A program made the position numbers and the translations under genes. Shown piece after piece: positions 16,978 to 27,000 of a stretch of DNA of 64,000 nucleotides. This DNA is from an uncultured Sphingomonadaceae bacterium (lineage in GTDB: Bacteria > Pseudomonadota > Alphaproteobacteria > Sphingomonadales > Sphingomonadaceae): positions 62,001 to 126,000 of the forward strand of contig CANKZR010000002.1 in assembly GCA_947488625.1 (NCBI GenBank), read 5' to 3'. The notes under the pieces were generated by a model that worked only from the letters and a program-made list of their open reading frames with translations, searched no databases and was not told the origin of the DNA. How positions within the stretch are numbered: the stretch's first letter is position 1; the number at the start of each line of letters is the position of its first letter.

Positions 16978-18414
16978 TCAGTGTCCTGCGCTTTCGCCGC
17001 GCTCAAGCCCGCTGAGCGCAAGCTGCTCGTCTATCAGGCCCAACAGGCGTTCGAGCCCCTCCTCGGTATCGCTTTCGGCGCGGGCCACCAGCACGTCCTG
17101 CGTGTTGGAAGCGCGCAGCAGCCACCAACCGTCGGGCGTGGTGACACGCACGCCATCGGTCGCATTCACGTCCACGTCGGCAGGCTGGTCCTTCCCTGTC
17201 AGCCGCGCCTTCACCTCGTCGATCGCGGCGAACTTGCGACTTTCGTCCACCTGAAAGCGCAGTTCCGGCGTGTTGAGCATATCGGGCATTTCGCCGCGCA
17301 TCCGCGTGACCGATCTGCCCAGCCGAGCCGACGCCGCAATCAGGCGAACTCCGGCATAGAGCGCGTCGTCAAAACCGTAGTAATCGTCGGCGAAAAACAC
17401 GTGTCCGCTCATTTCACCAGCCAGCGGCGACGAAACTTCCTTCATTTTGGACTTAATGAGAGAGTGCCCGGTCTTCCACATGACAGGCTTCCCGCCAAGC
17501 CTGGCGACGGAATCGAACAGCGCGCGGCTGGCCTTCACATCGGCGATAATCGTGGAACTAGGTAGTCTTCCGAGGAGGTCCTCGGCGTAGATCATCAGTA
17601 ACTGATCCCCCCAGATGACGCGGCCTTCACCGTCGATCGCACCAATCCGGTCGCCGTCGCCGTCGAAGGCCACTCCGAAGTCGAGGTTCTTCTCGGCGAC
17701 AAGCCTCCGCAGGTCGGCAAGGTTGGCCTCAACAGTGGGATCAGGATGATGATTGGGAAAATTACCGTCGACTTCAGTGAACAACAGGTGGTGCTCACCC
17801 GGAAGACGCTTGGCGAGGAGCTCCAGCGCAGGGCCGGCCGCACCGTTGCCAGCGTCCCATCCGACCTTGAGGCCGGAGAGAGAAGCGCCGTCCACCCCCG
17901 CGAGTGCGGTCAGGAGACGCTCGACATACTCTTCGATGATTTCGACACTTTCGACCGTGCCGGACCCGTCGAGCCAGTCGCCCTGGGTCGCGAGTTCCCC
18001 GATGCGCTGGATATCGACGCCAAAGAAGGGTCGGCCCCGAAATACCATCTTGAAGCCATTGTAATTGGCGGGATTGTGGCTGCCAGTTATCTGAATGCCG
18101 CCATCCACCTCTTCGGCTGAGGCTTCTGCGCAATACAACATGGGGGTTGGCCCCATGCCGATCCGGCGCACATCGCATCCGCTGCCGGTAAGGCCCTCTA
18201 TCAGAGCGTGTTCCAGCATGGGCGAACTTACGCGGCCGTCATAACCCACGGCCACCAGCGGCGCGCGCTCGCGATCCTGCGGGTCGAGTTCCCGGCGCAG
18301 CAGCGTTCCGAAGCCGCGCCCGATCGCACGGGCATCATCCGCTCCGAGTGTCTGGCCGATTATTCCGCGAATATCGTATTCGCGCAGAACGGTCGGATCG
18401 AAATCAAACGTCAT
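16978..18414 (-). CDS. Phosphomannomutase/phosphoglucomutase
   Basis: Alpha-D-phosphohexomutase interconverting 1- and 6-phosphates of mannose or glucose for surface polysaccharide precursors. Family landmarks: N-terminal FREYDIRGIIGQ-like FDPTVLREYDIRGIIGQTLG, VAVGYDGRVSS, the active-site serine loop GGIQITGSHNPANYNGFKM, the metal loop GVAFDGDGDRIGAIDGEGRV, the sugar-binding GEMSGHVFF, and the phosphate-binding RASNTQDVLVARAES. 478 residues matches AlgC/ManB-type enzymes. Which sugar is preferred cannot be read from sequence. It is in a minus-strand operon mipZ - J protein - mutase - DUF2059. Confidence 0.94.
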   Translation of the reverse strand: MTFDFDPTVLREYDIRGIIGQTLGADDARAIGRGFGTLLRRELDPQDRERAPLVAVGYDGRVSSPMLEHALIEGLTGSGCDVRRIGMGPTPMLYCAEASAEEVDGGIQITGSHNPANYNGFKMVFRGRPFFGVDIQRIGELATQGDWLDGSGTVESVEIIEEYVERLLTALAGVDGASLSGLKVGWDAGNGAAGPALELLAKRLPGEHHLLFTEVDGNFPNHHPDPTVEANLADLRRLVAEKNLDFGVAFDGDGDRIGAIDGEGRVIWGDQLLMIYAEDLLGRLPSSTIIADVKASRALFDSVARLGGKPVMWKTGHSLIKSKMKEVSSPLAGEMSGHVFFADDYYGFDDALYAGVRLIAASARLGRSVTRMRGEMPDMLNTPELRFQVDESRKFAAIDEVKARLTGKDQPADVDVNATDGVRVTTPDGWWLLRASNTQDVLVARAESDTEEGLERLLGLIDEQLALSGLERGESAGH

Positions 18415-18446
18415 ATCTGTTCCTCAAGGCCGCCCTGCGCGCACCC

Positions 18447-18731
18447 CTACGGCAGTTGGTCGGGCAATTCGTCCAGCAGCAGGTCGCGCGCGGCATTCGC
18501 CTCGTGAACCTGCGCATTGCTGCCGCCCCGATCCGGATGAACCATGGCGACGAGGCGCTTATGGGCGGAAATTATTTCAGTTCGGTTGGCGTTCTGCTGA
18601 ACGCCCAGCGTCTTTCGTGCATTGAATATGGCTTGCTGCCGGGTAGAGACTTTCGGTTGCCAGGGCCAGCGTTTGAAAATCCAGTAATACAGCAGGATTA
18701 CCACGCCGACGATGATAAGGAACTTGCTCAC
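18447..18731 (-). CDS. Membrane-anchored J-domain protein (94 aa)
   Basis: Short DnaJ-family cochaperone. An N-terminal membrane segment, FLIIVGVVILLYYWIF, is followed by a J domain over residues about 30-90: ARKTLGVQQNANRTEIISAHKRLVAMVHPDRGGSNAQVHEANAARDLLL, with the essential HPD tripeptide. HPD stimulates Hsp70 ATPase, so this protein should recruit DnaK to the membrane. It lies between mipZ (5-base gap) and the phosphohexomutase, suggesting co-transcription. This architecture (membrane segment then J domain, no zinc or substrate domains) resembles TIM14-type J proteins. Confidence 0.85.
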   Translation of the reverse strand: MSKFLIIVGVVILLYYWIFKRWPWQPKVSTRQQAIFNARKTLGVQQNANRTEIISAHKRLVAMVHPDRGGSNAQVHEANAARDLLLDELPDQLP

Positions 18732-18736
18732 CCGCG

Positions 18737-19567
18737 TCAGGCCGGCTCGACCAGCGGCGTGGTGGCCAGCATGGCTGCGTTTTCAGTTTTTTTTGGCAAT
18801 CGCAGGTTGAGGTTGGCCACGAGGTTGCGCAGTTCCTGCCGCGCCACAAGGTGGCTGGTGCCCAGTTCGCCCAGATGCCCCTTGTCGAGCAAGGTCAGGC
18901 CCGAGGGGAACAACTCGCGATAGACCACGCGTTCGGAAAGGCCCTGTATCGCGCGAAAGCCCACCCGCTTGGACAATTCGGTCAACGCCTCGTCAATGCG
19001 GCGCTGGTTGCGCGCATCGGTGTAACCGGTGCGGTTGCGCACGACCACCCAGTCCATTTCGCGCTTCTGTTCCTCCAACTGGGCGCGGCTGCGCTTGATC
19101 CGTGCTTCCCAGATCAACTCGGCGTAAAAGCTGAGCTTGCGCACCTTGAAGCTTTCCGCGTCCACTTGCCCGATGAGATCGAAATCCACGAAGCTGTCGT
19201 TCATCGGTGTAACCAGCGTATCGGCACTGGCCGCCACGTGGCGGGCGAAGGGATCGTCGCGGCCCGGCGTGTCGAAGACGATGAAATCCATGCCCTCGCC
19301 AATGCGTGCAGCCTCGTTCTCCAGTTCCTCCACCGTATCGCCATGGCAGACATCGAACACCGGGCCGGGCAATTGCACGTTGCGACGGCGCTGTGTCTCG
19401 CTGCGGTTCTCGCAATAGCGGAAGAAGGTCTTTTGCCGCGTGTCGAGATCGAGGGCGGCAACCTTCGCGCCCTGATAGGCAAGCGCCACTGCAACATGCA
19501 CGGCGGTGGTGGATTTCCCGGTGCCGCCCTTTTCGTTGGCGAACACGATACGATGAGGGGCTGTCAC
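18737..19567 (-). CDS. mipZ: Division-plane positioning ATPase, MipZ-type ParA
   Basis: ParA-superfamily ATPase. In Caulobacter, MipZ forms a gradient from the ParB-bound poles and blocks FtsZ assembly away from midcell. Features: deviant Walker A FANEKGGTGKSTTAVHVAVAL, switch region ALDLDTRQKTFFRY, FIVFDTPGRDDPFARHVAASADTLVTPMNDSFVDFDLIG, WVVVRNR, and the family-specific ending GFRAIQGLSERVVYRELFPSGLTLLD. 276 residues fits. The last feature separates MipZ from chromosome-segregating ParA. Divergent from panC. First gene of the operon with the J protein and phosphohexomutase. Confidence 0.93.
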   Translation of the reverse strand: MTAPHRIVFANEKGGTGKSTTAVHVAVALAYQGAKVAALDLDTRQKTFFRYCENRSETQRRRNVQLPGPVFDVCHGDTVEELENEAARIGEGMDFIVFDTPGRDDPFARHVAASADTLVTPMNDSFVDFDLIGQVDAESFKVRKLSFYAELIWEARIKRSRAQLEEQKREMDWVVVRNRTGYTDARNQRRIDEALTELSKRVGFRAIQGLSERVVYRELFPSGLTLLDKGHLGELGTSHLVARQELRNLVANLNLRLPKKTENAAMLATTPLVEPA

Positions 19568-19634
19568 GGTCGGTCTTTCTCTCAGGTGGCTGGGGCGCTA
19601 GGCCGTGGCAACAGTCTATCGGAGCGCCGCGCCC

Positions 19635-20480
19635 ATGCAAACCGTCACCACCCTTCCCAACCTTCGTCAAGCTGTGGATGAAATCCGCAAAAAGGGCACA
19701 ATAGCGCTCGTCCCCACCATGGGCGCGCTGCATGAGGGGCATCTGGCTCTGGTTCGCCAGGCCGCGCGGATTTCAGATCACGTGGCAGTTTCGATATTCG
19801 TGAACCCGCGCCAGTTCGGCGAGAACGAGGATCTGGACGCCTACCCTCGCCAGCTGGCGCAAGATTCCGCGAAACTGGAGGCCGCTGGGGTAGCCCTGTT
19901 GTGGGCACCCGACGGCGGCGCGATGTATCCGCCGGGCTATGCCACCAACATTTCGGTGGCAGGGATAAGCGACGGTCTGTGCGGAGCGGATAGGCCCGGC
20001 CACTTCGACGGGGTGGCAACGGTGGTCTGCAAACTTTTCAATCAGGTTCGCCCGGATGCTGCGGTGTTCGGCGAGAAAGACTGGCAGCAGCTTGCGGTAA
20101 TCCGCCGCATGGCGCGCGATCTCGACCTGGTGCTGCCGCATGCCGATGCGATCCATGGCGCTGCAATCGTGCGCGATCCCGACGGATTGGCGATGAGCAG
20201 TCGGAACGCCTACCTCTCTGCCGATCATCGCGCCGCCGCGGCCACGCTGCCGCGCGCCATGGACGAAGCTATCGCGCGCATACGCGACGGACAGGAAGCC
20301 CGCGCCACGCTCGCCATGCTGGAAGATCAGTTGCTGGGCGCAGGGTTTTCCAGCGTCGATTATGCCGAATTACGCGATGCCGATACGATTGCCCTGCTGG
20401 ATGGCGATAATGGCAATGCGCGCCTGTTCATTGCAGCCCGCATCGGCGGCACGCGCTTGATCGATAACAAGCCTGTTTAG
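19635..20480 (+). CDS. panC: Pantoate--beta-alanine ligase (pantothenate synthetase)
   Basis: Condenses pantoate with beta-alanine using ATP, the last step of vitamin B5 synthesis. Motifs: VPTMGALHEGHLALVRQAA (nucleotidyl-transferase HxGH), VSIFVNPRQFG, the GFFDGVxTVVxKLFN-like HFDGVATVVCKLFNQVRPDAAVFGEKDWQQL, and DPDGLAMSSRNAYLS. The track starts at 19605, but homologues begin at MQTVTTLPNLRQAVDEI, the ATG at 19635, giving 281 residues, normal for the family. It is divergent from mipZ with a gap of about 67 bases. Confidence 0.95.
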   Translation: MQTVTTLPNLRQAVDEIRKKGTIALVPTMGALHEGHLALVRQAARISDHVAVSIFVNPRQFGENEDLDAYPRQLAQDSAKLEAAGVALLWAPDGGAMYPPGYATNISVAGISDGLCGADRPGHFDGVATVVCKLFNQVRPDAAVFGEKDWQQLAVIRRMARDLDLVLPHADAIHGAAIVRDPDGLAMSSRNAYLSADHRAAAATLPRAMDEAIARIRDGQEARATLAMLEDQLLGAGFSSVDYAELRDADTIALLDGDNGNARLFIAARIGGTRLIDNKPV

Positions 20481-20518
20481 CGGGCCTCCAGCCATTCGAA
20501 TTAAAACGCCAGATCCAA

Positions 20519-21130
20519 TCAGCAGTTTAGCGCCTTTTCGACGAGTGTTTCGATCTGCATTTCAAACAGGTGATAGTGGGCAGACTCCAGGTCCGTCACA
20601 CCAAATTGGCGGGCAAGGCCAGCACGGCCATTGCGCATCACGGTCGGCATTCCGAAAAGCAGCGCCGCCAAGGTAATGCGCTCGTCTTCGCGAAGTTCGG
20701 GGCGACATATGGCGATACAACGCCCCAGCGTTGCAAAAATGGGGTCGATCGTTTGCTCGCCTATGAGACCTAGAGCGTCGGTGGGGTTTTGCTGCTCGCG
20801 AACTATGAACAGCGACCAAGCCTCGCTTTCGGAGGACGTCATGATCTTGCACATCGTGCCTACGATCGACTTGCACAGGTCAAGCGCCTCGGCCTTGTTC
20901 GCAGGCTCACGCCGTTCATAATCCACTTGCGAGAGCGCCTTCGCCAGTCGTTCGGCAATGTGCTTAGCGCAGGCGAGATAAAGCCCATGCTTGGAGCCGA
21001 AATGGTAGGTGATGGCCGACAACGCCGTGCCAGCTTGCTCGGCAATGGCGCGCGTGCCCACAGCCTCGTATCCGTGCTTACCGAATTCCGGGATCGCGAC
21101 GGCGATCAGTTCTTGCTTGGTTGCGTTCAT
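20519..21130 (-). CDS. TetR/AcrR-family repressor (CecR/DUF1956-like), divergent to RND efflux genes
   Basis: N-terminal helix-turn-helix, TKQELIAVAIPEFGKHGYEAVGTRAIAEQAGTALSAITYHFGSKHGLYLACAKHIAERL, is classic TetR. The rest is a ligand-binding domain resembling the C-terminal type DUF1956 of CecR-like regulators (SEAWSLFIVREQQNPTDAL, DERITLAALLFGMPTVMRNGR). The track starts at 21193, but the ATG at 21130 (MNATKQELIAVA) is preferred: the longer version would run through the operator-like palindrome and overlap the efflux gene start. It most likely represses the adjacent RND operon and itself. Confidence 0.86.
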   Translation of the reverse strand: MNATKQELIAVAIPEFGKHGYEAVGTRAIAEQAGTALSAITYHFGSKHGLYLACAKHIAERLAKALSQVDYERREPANKAEALDLCKSIVGTMCKIMTSSESEAWSLFIVREQQNPTDALGLIGEQTIDPIFATLGRCIAICRPELREDERITLAALLFGMPTVMRNGRAGLARQFGVTDLESAHYHLFEMQIETLVEKALNC

Positions 21131-21137
21131 ACTGCCA

Positions 21138-21158
21138 TAGGTTCGTTCGACCGACCTA
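21138..21158. promoter_or_regulatory. Candidate TetR operator between the repressor and the RND operon
   Basis: A 21-bp inverted repeat, TAGGTtcGTtcgACcgACCTA, with matching half-sites TAGGTNNGT and ACNNACCTA around TCG. It starts 8 bases upstream of the repressor's ATG and lies upstream of the efflux genes, where a TetR protein would act on both. Assigned by symmetry and position. Confidence 0.55.
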
Positions 21159-21191
21159 ATCCCTCGCACATAGGCGCCTTCCATGTCAATC

Positions 21192-22730
21192 ATGCCGCAT
21201 GACTGGAATTCGATCTTCAGGAAGCGCGATCACGTGAAGGTGGTCGTGTGCCTCGGCAGTGCTGCCCTGGTGGCGGGCTGCTCCACCATGGCGCCGGACA
21301 GCGAAACCCCTGCAATCGTCGCGCAGCAGCCTGCAACCTTCGGCGCGAATGCGGTGGTGGGTGACTATCGCCCCGCAGCATGGTGGCAATCATACGAAGA
21401 CCCTGTGCTGAATGCGCTGGTAGACGAAGCTCTACGCGAGAACCTCGATCTGACGGAAGCTGCGGCGCGTCTGGCGCGCGCAAACGCGCAAGCGCGCATT
21501 GCACGATCGGCGCTGCTGCCTTCGCTTAACGGTACGGTTTCGGGCAACTATTCCGACAGCCCTCTTGCAGGTTCTGCATTTGGCAGCGTTGGCAGTGGCG
21601 ATGCGCCGGGCGCTGAGCCGGGTGCGGAACCGGTCGATCCGGGTTCAGGCCGGCTGACAGTCCAGAACTATGGATTAAGCCTGGGCGCATCATACGAACT
21701 CGACCTGTTTGGTCGCAATCGCAGTGAACTGGCGGCCGCGCGTGCCGATGCAGCAGCGGCGGCGGAAAATTATCGGGCCCTGCAATTGGCCGCGGCGAGC
21801 GAGGCGATCAGCAGCTATTTCGAGATTGTCGACGCCCGCCGGCAAGTGCAGCTGACGCTCTCCATAGCAGACGTGCTTCAGGACAGGGTCGAGCGAACCG
21901 AGGATCGCTTCCAGCGTGGCCTGGCGGAAAGCTTCGAAGTCTACCAGCTGCGACAGGATCTACGCAGCACGCAATCGGCGCTGCCAACGCGCGAAATCGC
22001 GCTCGAGAACGCCGCCAACCGCCTTGCCCTGGTGCTGGCGGATTATCCTGCCGAAACGCGCGAGAAAATAGACCTTGCACTGCGGCCACGGTTGGATTTC
22101 TCGCCAATCCCGACCGGCCTTCCGATCGAATTGCTGGCCCAGCGCCCCGATATCGCGGCGGCATGGGACCGGCTGGAGGCGGCGCGGCTGCGGATTGGCG
22201 CAAGGCGGGCAGAGCGTTTCCCCATTTTGAGCTTGAGCGGATCGCTCGGGACGCAAGCCGGCGATCCAGCAGGTGCGTTCGATTTCGTCGACAACTGGCT
22301 GGCATCGCTCGCCGCGAGTGCCGTCGCACCGCTTTTCGATGGAGGCCGCATCTCCGCCAATATCGCCGCTGCCCGCGCAACTTATGACGAACTGGCCGCT
22401 GCCTATGGCCGCACTGTCTTGTCCGCCCATGGGGAAGTTGTCACCGCCCTGGAAGAGTACGAGGAACAGCGCCAGCGCTACCGCATTCTGGCCGCGCAGG
22501 AACGTGAAGCCCAATCCGCCCTTTCGCTGCAAGCGGCACGATTTCGGCGCGGCGTGGGCTCCTACACTGCATTCCTGGACGCCCAACTCGCCTTGCACCA
22601 GGTCGAATCCGCGATTTCCGGGGCAGCCCGCGATGTCGCGCTGGCGCGTCTCGGTGTGCATCGCGCGCTTGGCGGAGACTGGGCGACTAGCGAGATCGCG
22701 CCCGCCAATATCGTTGGAGAAACACCATGA
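21192..22730 (+). CDS. RND efflux outer-membrane lipoprotein (NodT/OprM family)
   Basis: TolC-like outer-membrane channel of a tripartite efflux pump. The N-terminus VVVCLGSAALVAGCSTMAP is a lipoprotein signal with lipobox LVAGC. Two repeated OEP domains follow, with motifs AWWQSYEDPVLNALVDEALRENLDLTEAAARLARANAQ, YELDLFGRNRSELAAARAD and LLAQRPDIAAAWDRLEAARLRIGARRAERFP, typical of NodT proteins. 515 residues from 21183, 512 from this ATG; a GTG at 21234 just before VKVVVCLG, with AGGAAG upstream, may be the real start because it gives a normal signal length. Stop overlaps the next gene's ATGA. Confidence 0.92.
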   Translation: MPHDWNSIFRKRDHVKVVVCLGSAALVAGCSTMAPDSETPAIVAQQPATFGANAVVGDYRPAAWWQSYEDPVLNALVDEALRENLDLTEAAARLARANAQARIARSALLPSLNGTVSGNYSDSPLAGSAFGSVGSGDAPGAEPGAEPVDPGSGRLTVQNYGLSLGASYELDLFGRNRSELAAARADAAAAAENYRALQLAAASEAISSYFEIVDARRQVQLTLSIADVLQDRVERTEDRFQRGLAESFEVYQLRQDLRSTQSALPTREIALENAANRLALVLADYPAETREKIDLALRPRLDFSPIPTGLPIELLAQRPDIAAAWDRLEAARLRIGARRAERFPILSLSGSLGTQAGDPAGAFDFVDNWLASLAASAVAPLFDGGRISANIAAARATYDELAAAYGRTVLSAHGEVVTALEEYEEQRQRYRILAAQEREAQSALSLQAARFRRGVGSYTAFLDAQLALHQVESAISGAARDVALARLGVHRALGGDWATSEIAPANIVGETP

Positions 22731-24022
22731 GCCGCCAAGCCAAAATCGCGCTCGCCATTCTGGCCGGGGCGCTTGTCATCGCGGCGATCATGTATCTGTT
22801 TCGCCCGCAGGCAGAGCAGCAGGATCGACAGGCGCAAGCGCCGCTGGTCGATACCGTTCCGCTCGTGCCCTCATCCGGGGCCCTGGAAATTCTCGCGACG
22901 GGCGTGGTCGAACCGGGCGAGCAAACCACCATCGCGGCTGAGATCAGCGGACGTGTGGTCTATGTAAACCCCAATTTCGTGGAGGGTAGTTCGGTTGGCG
23001 CAGGGGCTCCCCTGATCCGGCTGGAAGCGGCGGACTATCGCAACAGCGTGCGCGCCGCCCGCGCCGATGTGGAAGCGCAGCGTGTGGCTGTTCTGCAAGC
23101 GCAGGAAGAAGTGCGGATCGCCGAAGACGAAATCGCCCGCTTCGACAATCGGCAATCGACTGGGGCGAACGATGCCTTCACGCAAGCGATAGACGATAGC
23201 GACTACGCCTCTCGCATATTGCCGCCGCGCGGGATGGCATCATCTCCTGCCAACACTGCTGACCGGACTGGGCAGACAGGGGCGTTGGCCACGCGTGAGC
23301 CGCAATTGCGCTCAGCCCAAGCTGCGCGCGAACGTGCCGCCGCCAACCTTGCCGATGCCCAGCTTGCCCTGGGACGCACTACGATCCGTGCACCATTTTC
23401 AGGAGCGGTAGAATCGGAAAGCGTCGCGCGCGGGGCCATCGTTCAACCGGGTCAAGCGCTTGGGACATTGGTGGCAAACGATGCCTATGAAGTGCGTGTT
23501 TCGCTGAACGAGGCGGACGCGGCGCTCATTCCCGGCCTGCTTTCAGGCAGCTCGCGCATTCCCGCAACGGTCTATGCTGATTTCGCCGGGGTTCGGTACG
23601 CATGGGATGCGCTGGTCGTGCGCGCCGACCCGTCGCGCAATGCGGAAACGCGATTGATAGAGGCGTTTGTCCGCGTACCATCGCCAGGCCGTGCAGGTCG
23701 TCCGGTCTCCGCTGAAGGCGAGACTATTGAAGATGCGGCGGCTGGCCCGCCCTTGCTGCTCGGCTCGTTCGTGGAAGTCGGTATCACGGGTGCGCCGGTG
23801 GAGCGCTACGTTTCGATCGATGTCGACCATTTGCGTCCCGGCAACGTCATTTACCTCGCGCGTGATGGCAAGCTCGCCATCGTGCCCGTCCGCGTGTTGC
23901 AGCGCACCGACGATCGCGCAGTCGTGACCGGGTCGTTCCTCCAGCAAGGCGGGCGGCTGATCACGAGCAATGTTCGTTCGCCGGTCAGTGGCATGGCGGT
24001 CCGCACGGCAAGCGGCCAGTGA
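22727..24022 (+). CDS. RND efflux periplasmic adaptor (membrane-fusion protein)
   Basis: HlyD-like adaptor joining the inner-membrane pump to the outer-membrane channel. An N-terminal membrane anchor, AKIALAILAGALVIAAIMYLFRP, is followed by a lipoyl-type half-domain (GVVEPGEQTTIAAEISGRVVYVNPNFVEGSSVGAGAPLIRLE), a long coiled-coil hairpin (RAARADVEAQRVAVLQAQEEVRIAEDEIARFDNR ... SAQAARERAAANLADAQLALGRTTIRAPFSG), then barrel domains. 431 residues, somewhat longer than AcrA. Start overlaps the channel gene's stop (ATGA), and its stop overlaps the permease start, so translation is coupled. Confidence 0.92.
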   Translation: MSRQAKIALAILAGALVIAAIMYLFRPQAEQQDRQAQAPLVDTVPLVPSSGALEILATGVVEPGEQTTIAAEISGRVVYVNPNFVEGSSVGAGAPLIRLEAADYRNSVRAARADVEAQRVAVLQAQEEVRIAEDEIARFDNRQSTGANDAFTQAIDDSDYASRILPPRGMASSPANTADRTGQTGALATREPQLRSAQAARERAAANLADAQLALGRTTIRAPFSGAVESESVARGAIVQPGQALGTLVANDAYEVRVSLNEADAALIPGLLSGSSRIPATVYADFAGVRYAWDALVVRADPSRNAETRLIEAFVRVPSPGRAGRPVSAEGETIEDAAAGPPLLLGSFVEVGITGAPVERYVSIDVDHLRPGNVIYLARDGKLAIVPVRVLQRTDDRAVVTGSFLQQGGRLITSNVRSPVSGMAVRTASGQ

Positions 24023-27000
24023 CCGAAATGCCAACCCCCGGCGATACTGCGCCCGAAAATTCGCCCGAACGGGAGCCCGCCCGCGACCGGCGCGGAGTGA
24101 TCGCTTACATGGCGCGCAATGGGGTCGCCGCGAATTTGCTGATGGTGGCGATGCTTGTCGCCGGCATCTTCTCCTATCGCACCATCGTGCAGGAGGTCTT
24201 TCCCGAAAGCAGCCTCGATACAATCTCCGTCAGCGTCGTCTATCCCGGCGCCACGCCCGAAGAAATCGAGGAATCGATTGTCAGTCGGATCGAGGAAGCG
24301 GTCGAGGCGGTGGAAGGTGTGAAGGACATTACATCCACCGCATCCGAAGGCATCGGTAATGTCAGCGTAGAGCTGGAACTGGGCACTTCGATGGCGCGCG
24401 CGCTGGACGATGTGAAGGCAGAGATCGACCAGATCCAGACCTTCCCCAACGATGCCGAAGAACCCGATGTTCGCGAACTGACTACCCGCACTTCAGTGCT
24501 GCGCGTGGCGATCTATGGCGACGCGCCCGAACGCACGCTAAAGGAGATTGCCTATCGCCTGGAAGACGATCTGGCCGCCCTTCCCGAAGTCAGCTTTGTC
24601 GAAACCAGCGCAGTCCGCGATTACGAGGTTTTCGTAGAGGTTCCGCAGGGCCGGCTGGAATCGCTCGGCCTCTCGCTTAGCGACATTTCCCGCATCGTAG
24701 GCGCGAACAGTCTCGATACGCCTGCCGGCACGATCGAAACCGAAAGCGAAGAAGTGCGCGTTCGCACGATCGGGCAAAATTACGTGCAGCAGGAGTTCGA
24801 GGATATCGTAGTACTCGCGCGTCCCGATGGCGGCACTGTGCGCCTGCGCGATATCGCCACGGTCCGCGACGGGTTCGAGGATGCCGATCTCGTCACTCGC
24901 TTCAACGGCCAACCGGTCGCCTTTGTCGATGTCTACCGCACCAGCGACGAGCGTGTGCTGGACATTGCCGAGGCGGTGAAGCTGCATCTGGACCAGCAGT
25001 TTGCCCCCAGCCTGCCGGGCGAAATTTCCTACGCTGTGTGGGACGATGATTCGGAATTGCTGAACGACCGGCTCGGTCTGCTGATCAAGAATGCGACGAT
25101 CGGGTTGGTCCTGGTGCTGGTTGCGCTGACGCTGTTTCTCGACATACGGCTGGCTGCATGGACGGCGGTGGGGATCGGCATCACCTTTGTCGGCGCAATC
25201 GCAGTCCTCGAACTGTTCGGATCGAGCATCAACATGTTTTCCCTGTTCGGCTTCATCCTGGCCTTGGGCCTGGTGGTCGATGACGCTGTTGTCGTGGGCG
25301 AGAATATCTATGCCGAGCGTGAAAGCGGGCGGTCGGGCCTCGGCGCGTCCATCGCAGGGACACAGCGCGTGGTCGTGCCGGTGATCTTCGCAGTCGCCAC
25401 CACGGTTGCGGCATTTTCACCCTTGTTCGCCGTGGGCGGCGCAATCGGCAGCCTGCTTTCGGATATTCCTGTGGTGGTGGTCGCGGTACTGATCCTGTCG
25501 CTGGTCGAAGCGATGCTGATCCTGCCGCACCATCTGAGCCATCTGCCTGCACATGGTGAAATCGCGAAGAACCGCATCACGCGCTTCTTCAACCGGGTGC
25601 AAGGCGTGGTGGATGAACGCTTCCGTGCTTTCGTGGACGGGCCGCTCGACAAGTCTCTGCGCTTCGCTGTTTCTATGCCGCTGGTGGTCGTTTCAGGCGG
25701 GATCGCGCTGTTGATCCTGTTCGCCGCCTCTGTACCGGCCGGTTTGTTGAAGGTGGCATTCTTCCCCGACATCGAAGGCGATTCCGTAATCGCGTCGCTG
25801 GAACTGCCCGCAGGCACGCCGATTTCCGAAACCGAAGCGATCACCTTGCGCATCGAACAGGCGGCCGCGCGCGCATTGGAGCGGCTGACAGAAGAAAATG
25901 GCGGCGTCGACCCACTCGAGGCAAGCTACACGACCATTGGCCTGGGTCCGCAGGCAGGCGGCCCGGGCGGCGGCTCGGCTACGCTTCAGCCAAACGTGGC
26001 CGCTGTCCAATACAGTCTGGTCTCCAGCGATGACCGCGAAGTATCCGCGCTGCGCATGGAGGAAATCTGGCGCGAGGAAATGGGCCCGGTCCCCGAAGCG
26101 AACTCGTTCTCCATCAACTCTAGCCTGGTCAGTTTCGGTGCTCCCGTCGCGGTGCGCCTGTCGCATCCTGACGAGACGGTTCTGGACGAGGCCAGCGAGC
26201 GGGTAATGGGCGAGATCGACCGCATCTCCGGCGTGTTCGATCTGGAGAGTGACCAGGATGCCGGAATGCAGGAGATCGAACTGCGCCTGAAGCCGGCTGC
26301 CCGCACGCTTGGCATCGACTTGCAGGATCTTGCCTTTCAAGTGCGCGCGGCGTTCTTCGGGTCCGAGGCCTTGCGCGTCCAGCGCGGGCGGGAGGATGTT
26401 CGGGTGTATGTCACCCTGCCCGAAGACCAACGCAATTCCATCGCCGATATCGAGAATTTCCGCGTCACTGTACCCGGAGGGCAAGTGCCTGTCGCACAGT
26501 TGGCGGATGTATCCTTCGGCGAAGCGCCCTCCGTCATCCGGCGCGACAATGGCCGCCGCGTCACGAATCTGACGGCCGATGTCGATACCCAGGTCATCAC
26601 GGGGCAAGAGGTTGCAACACTGCTGGAGCAGGACGTATTCCCGCAGATTCGCGCGGATTACCCCGGCCTGATCGTCGAGTTCGGTGGGGAGCAGGAAGAG
26701 CAGCAGGAAAGTTTCGGTGATCTTTGGGCGGCGTTCGGCCTCGCCCTGATAGTAATTTACGCTTTGCTGGCGATCCCGTTCAAATCCTACATCCAACCTT
26801 TCATCATCATGGCCGCGATCCCCTTCGGCATAATTGGTGCACTCATTGGCCACATGCTGCTGGGCATTCCCCTGGGCATCCTGTCGATGTTCGGGATCAT
26901 CGCGCTATCGGGCGTGATCATCAACGGATCGCTGGTGATGATCGACTTCATGAACGAGAATCTCGCAAACGGCATGGCGCCCGACCGCGCGATTGTCGAA

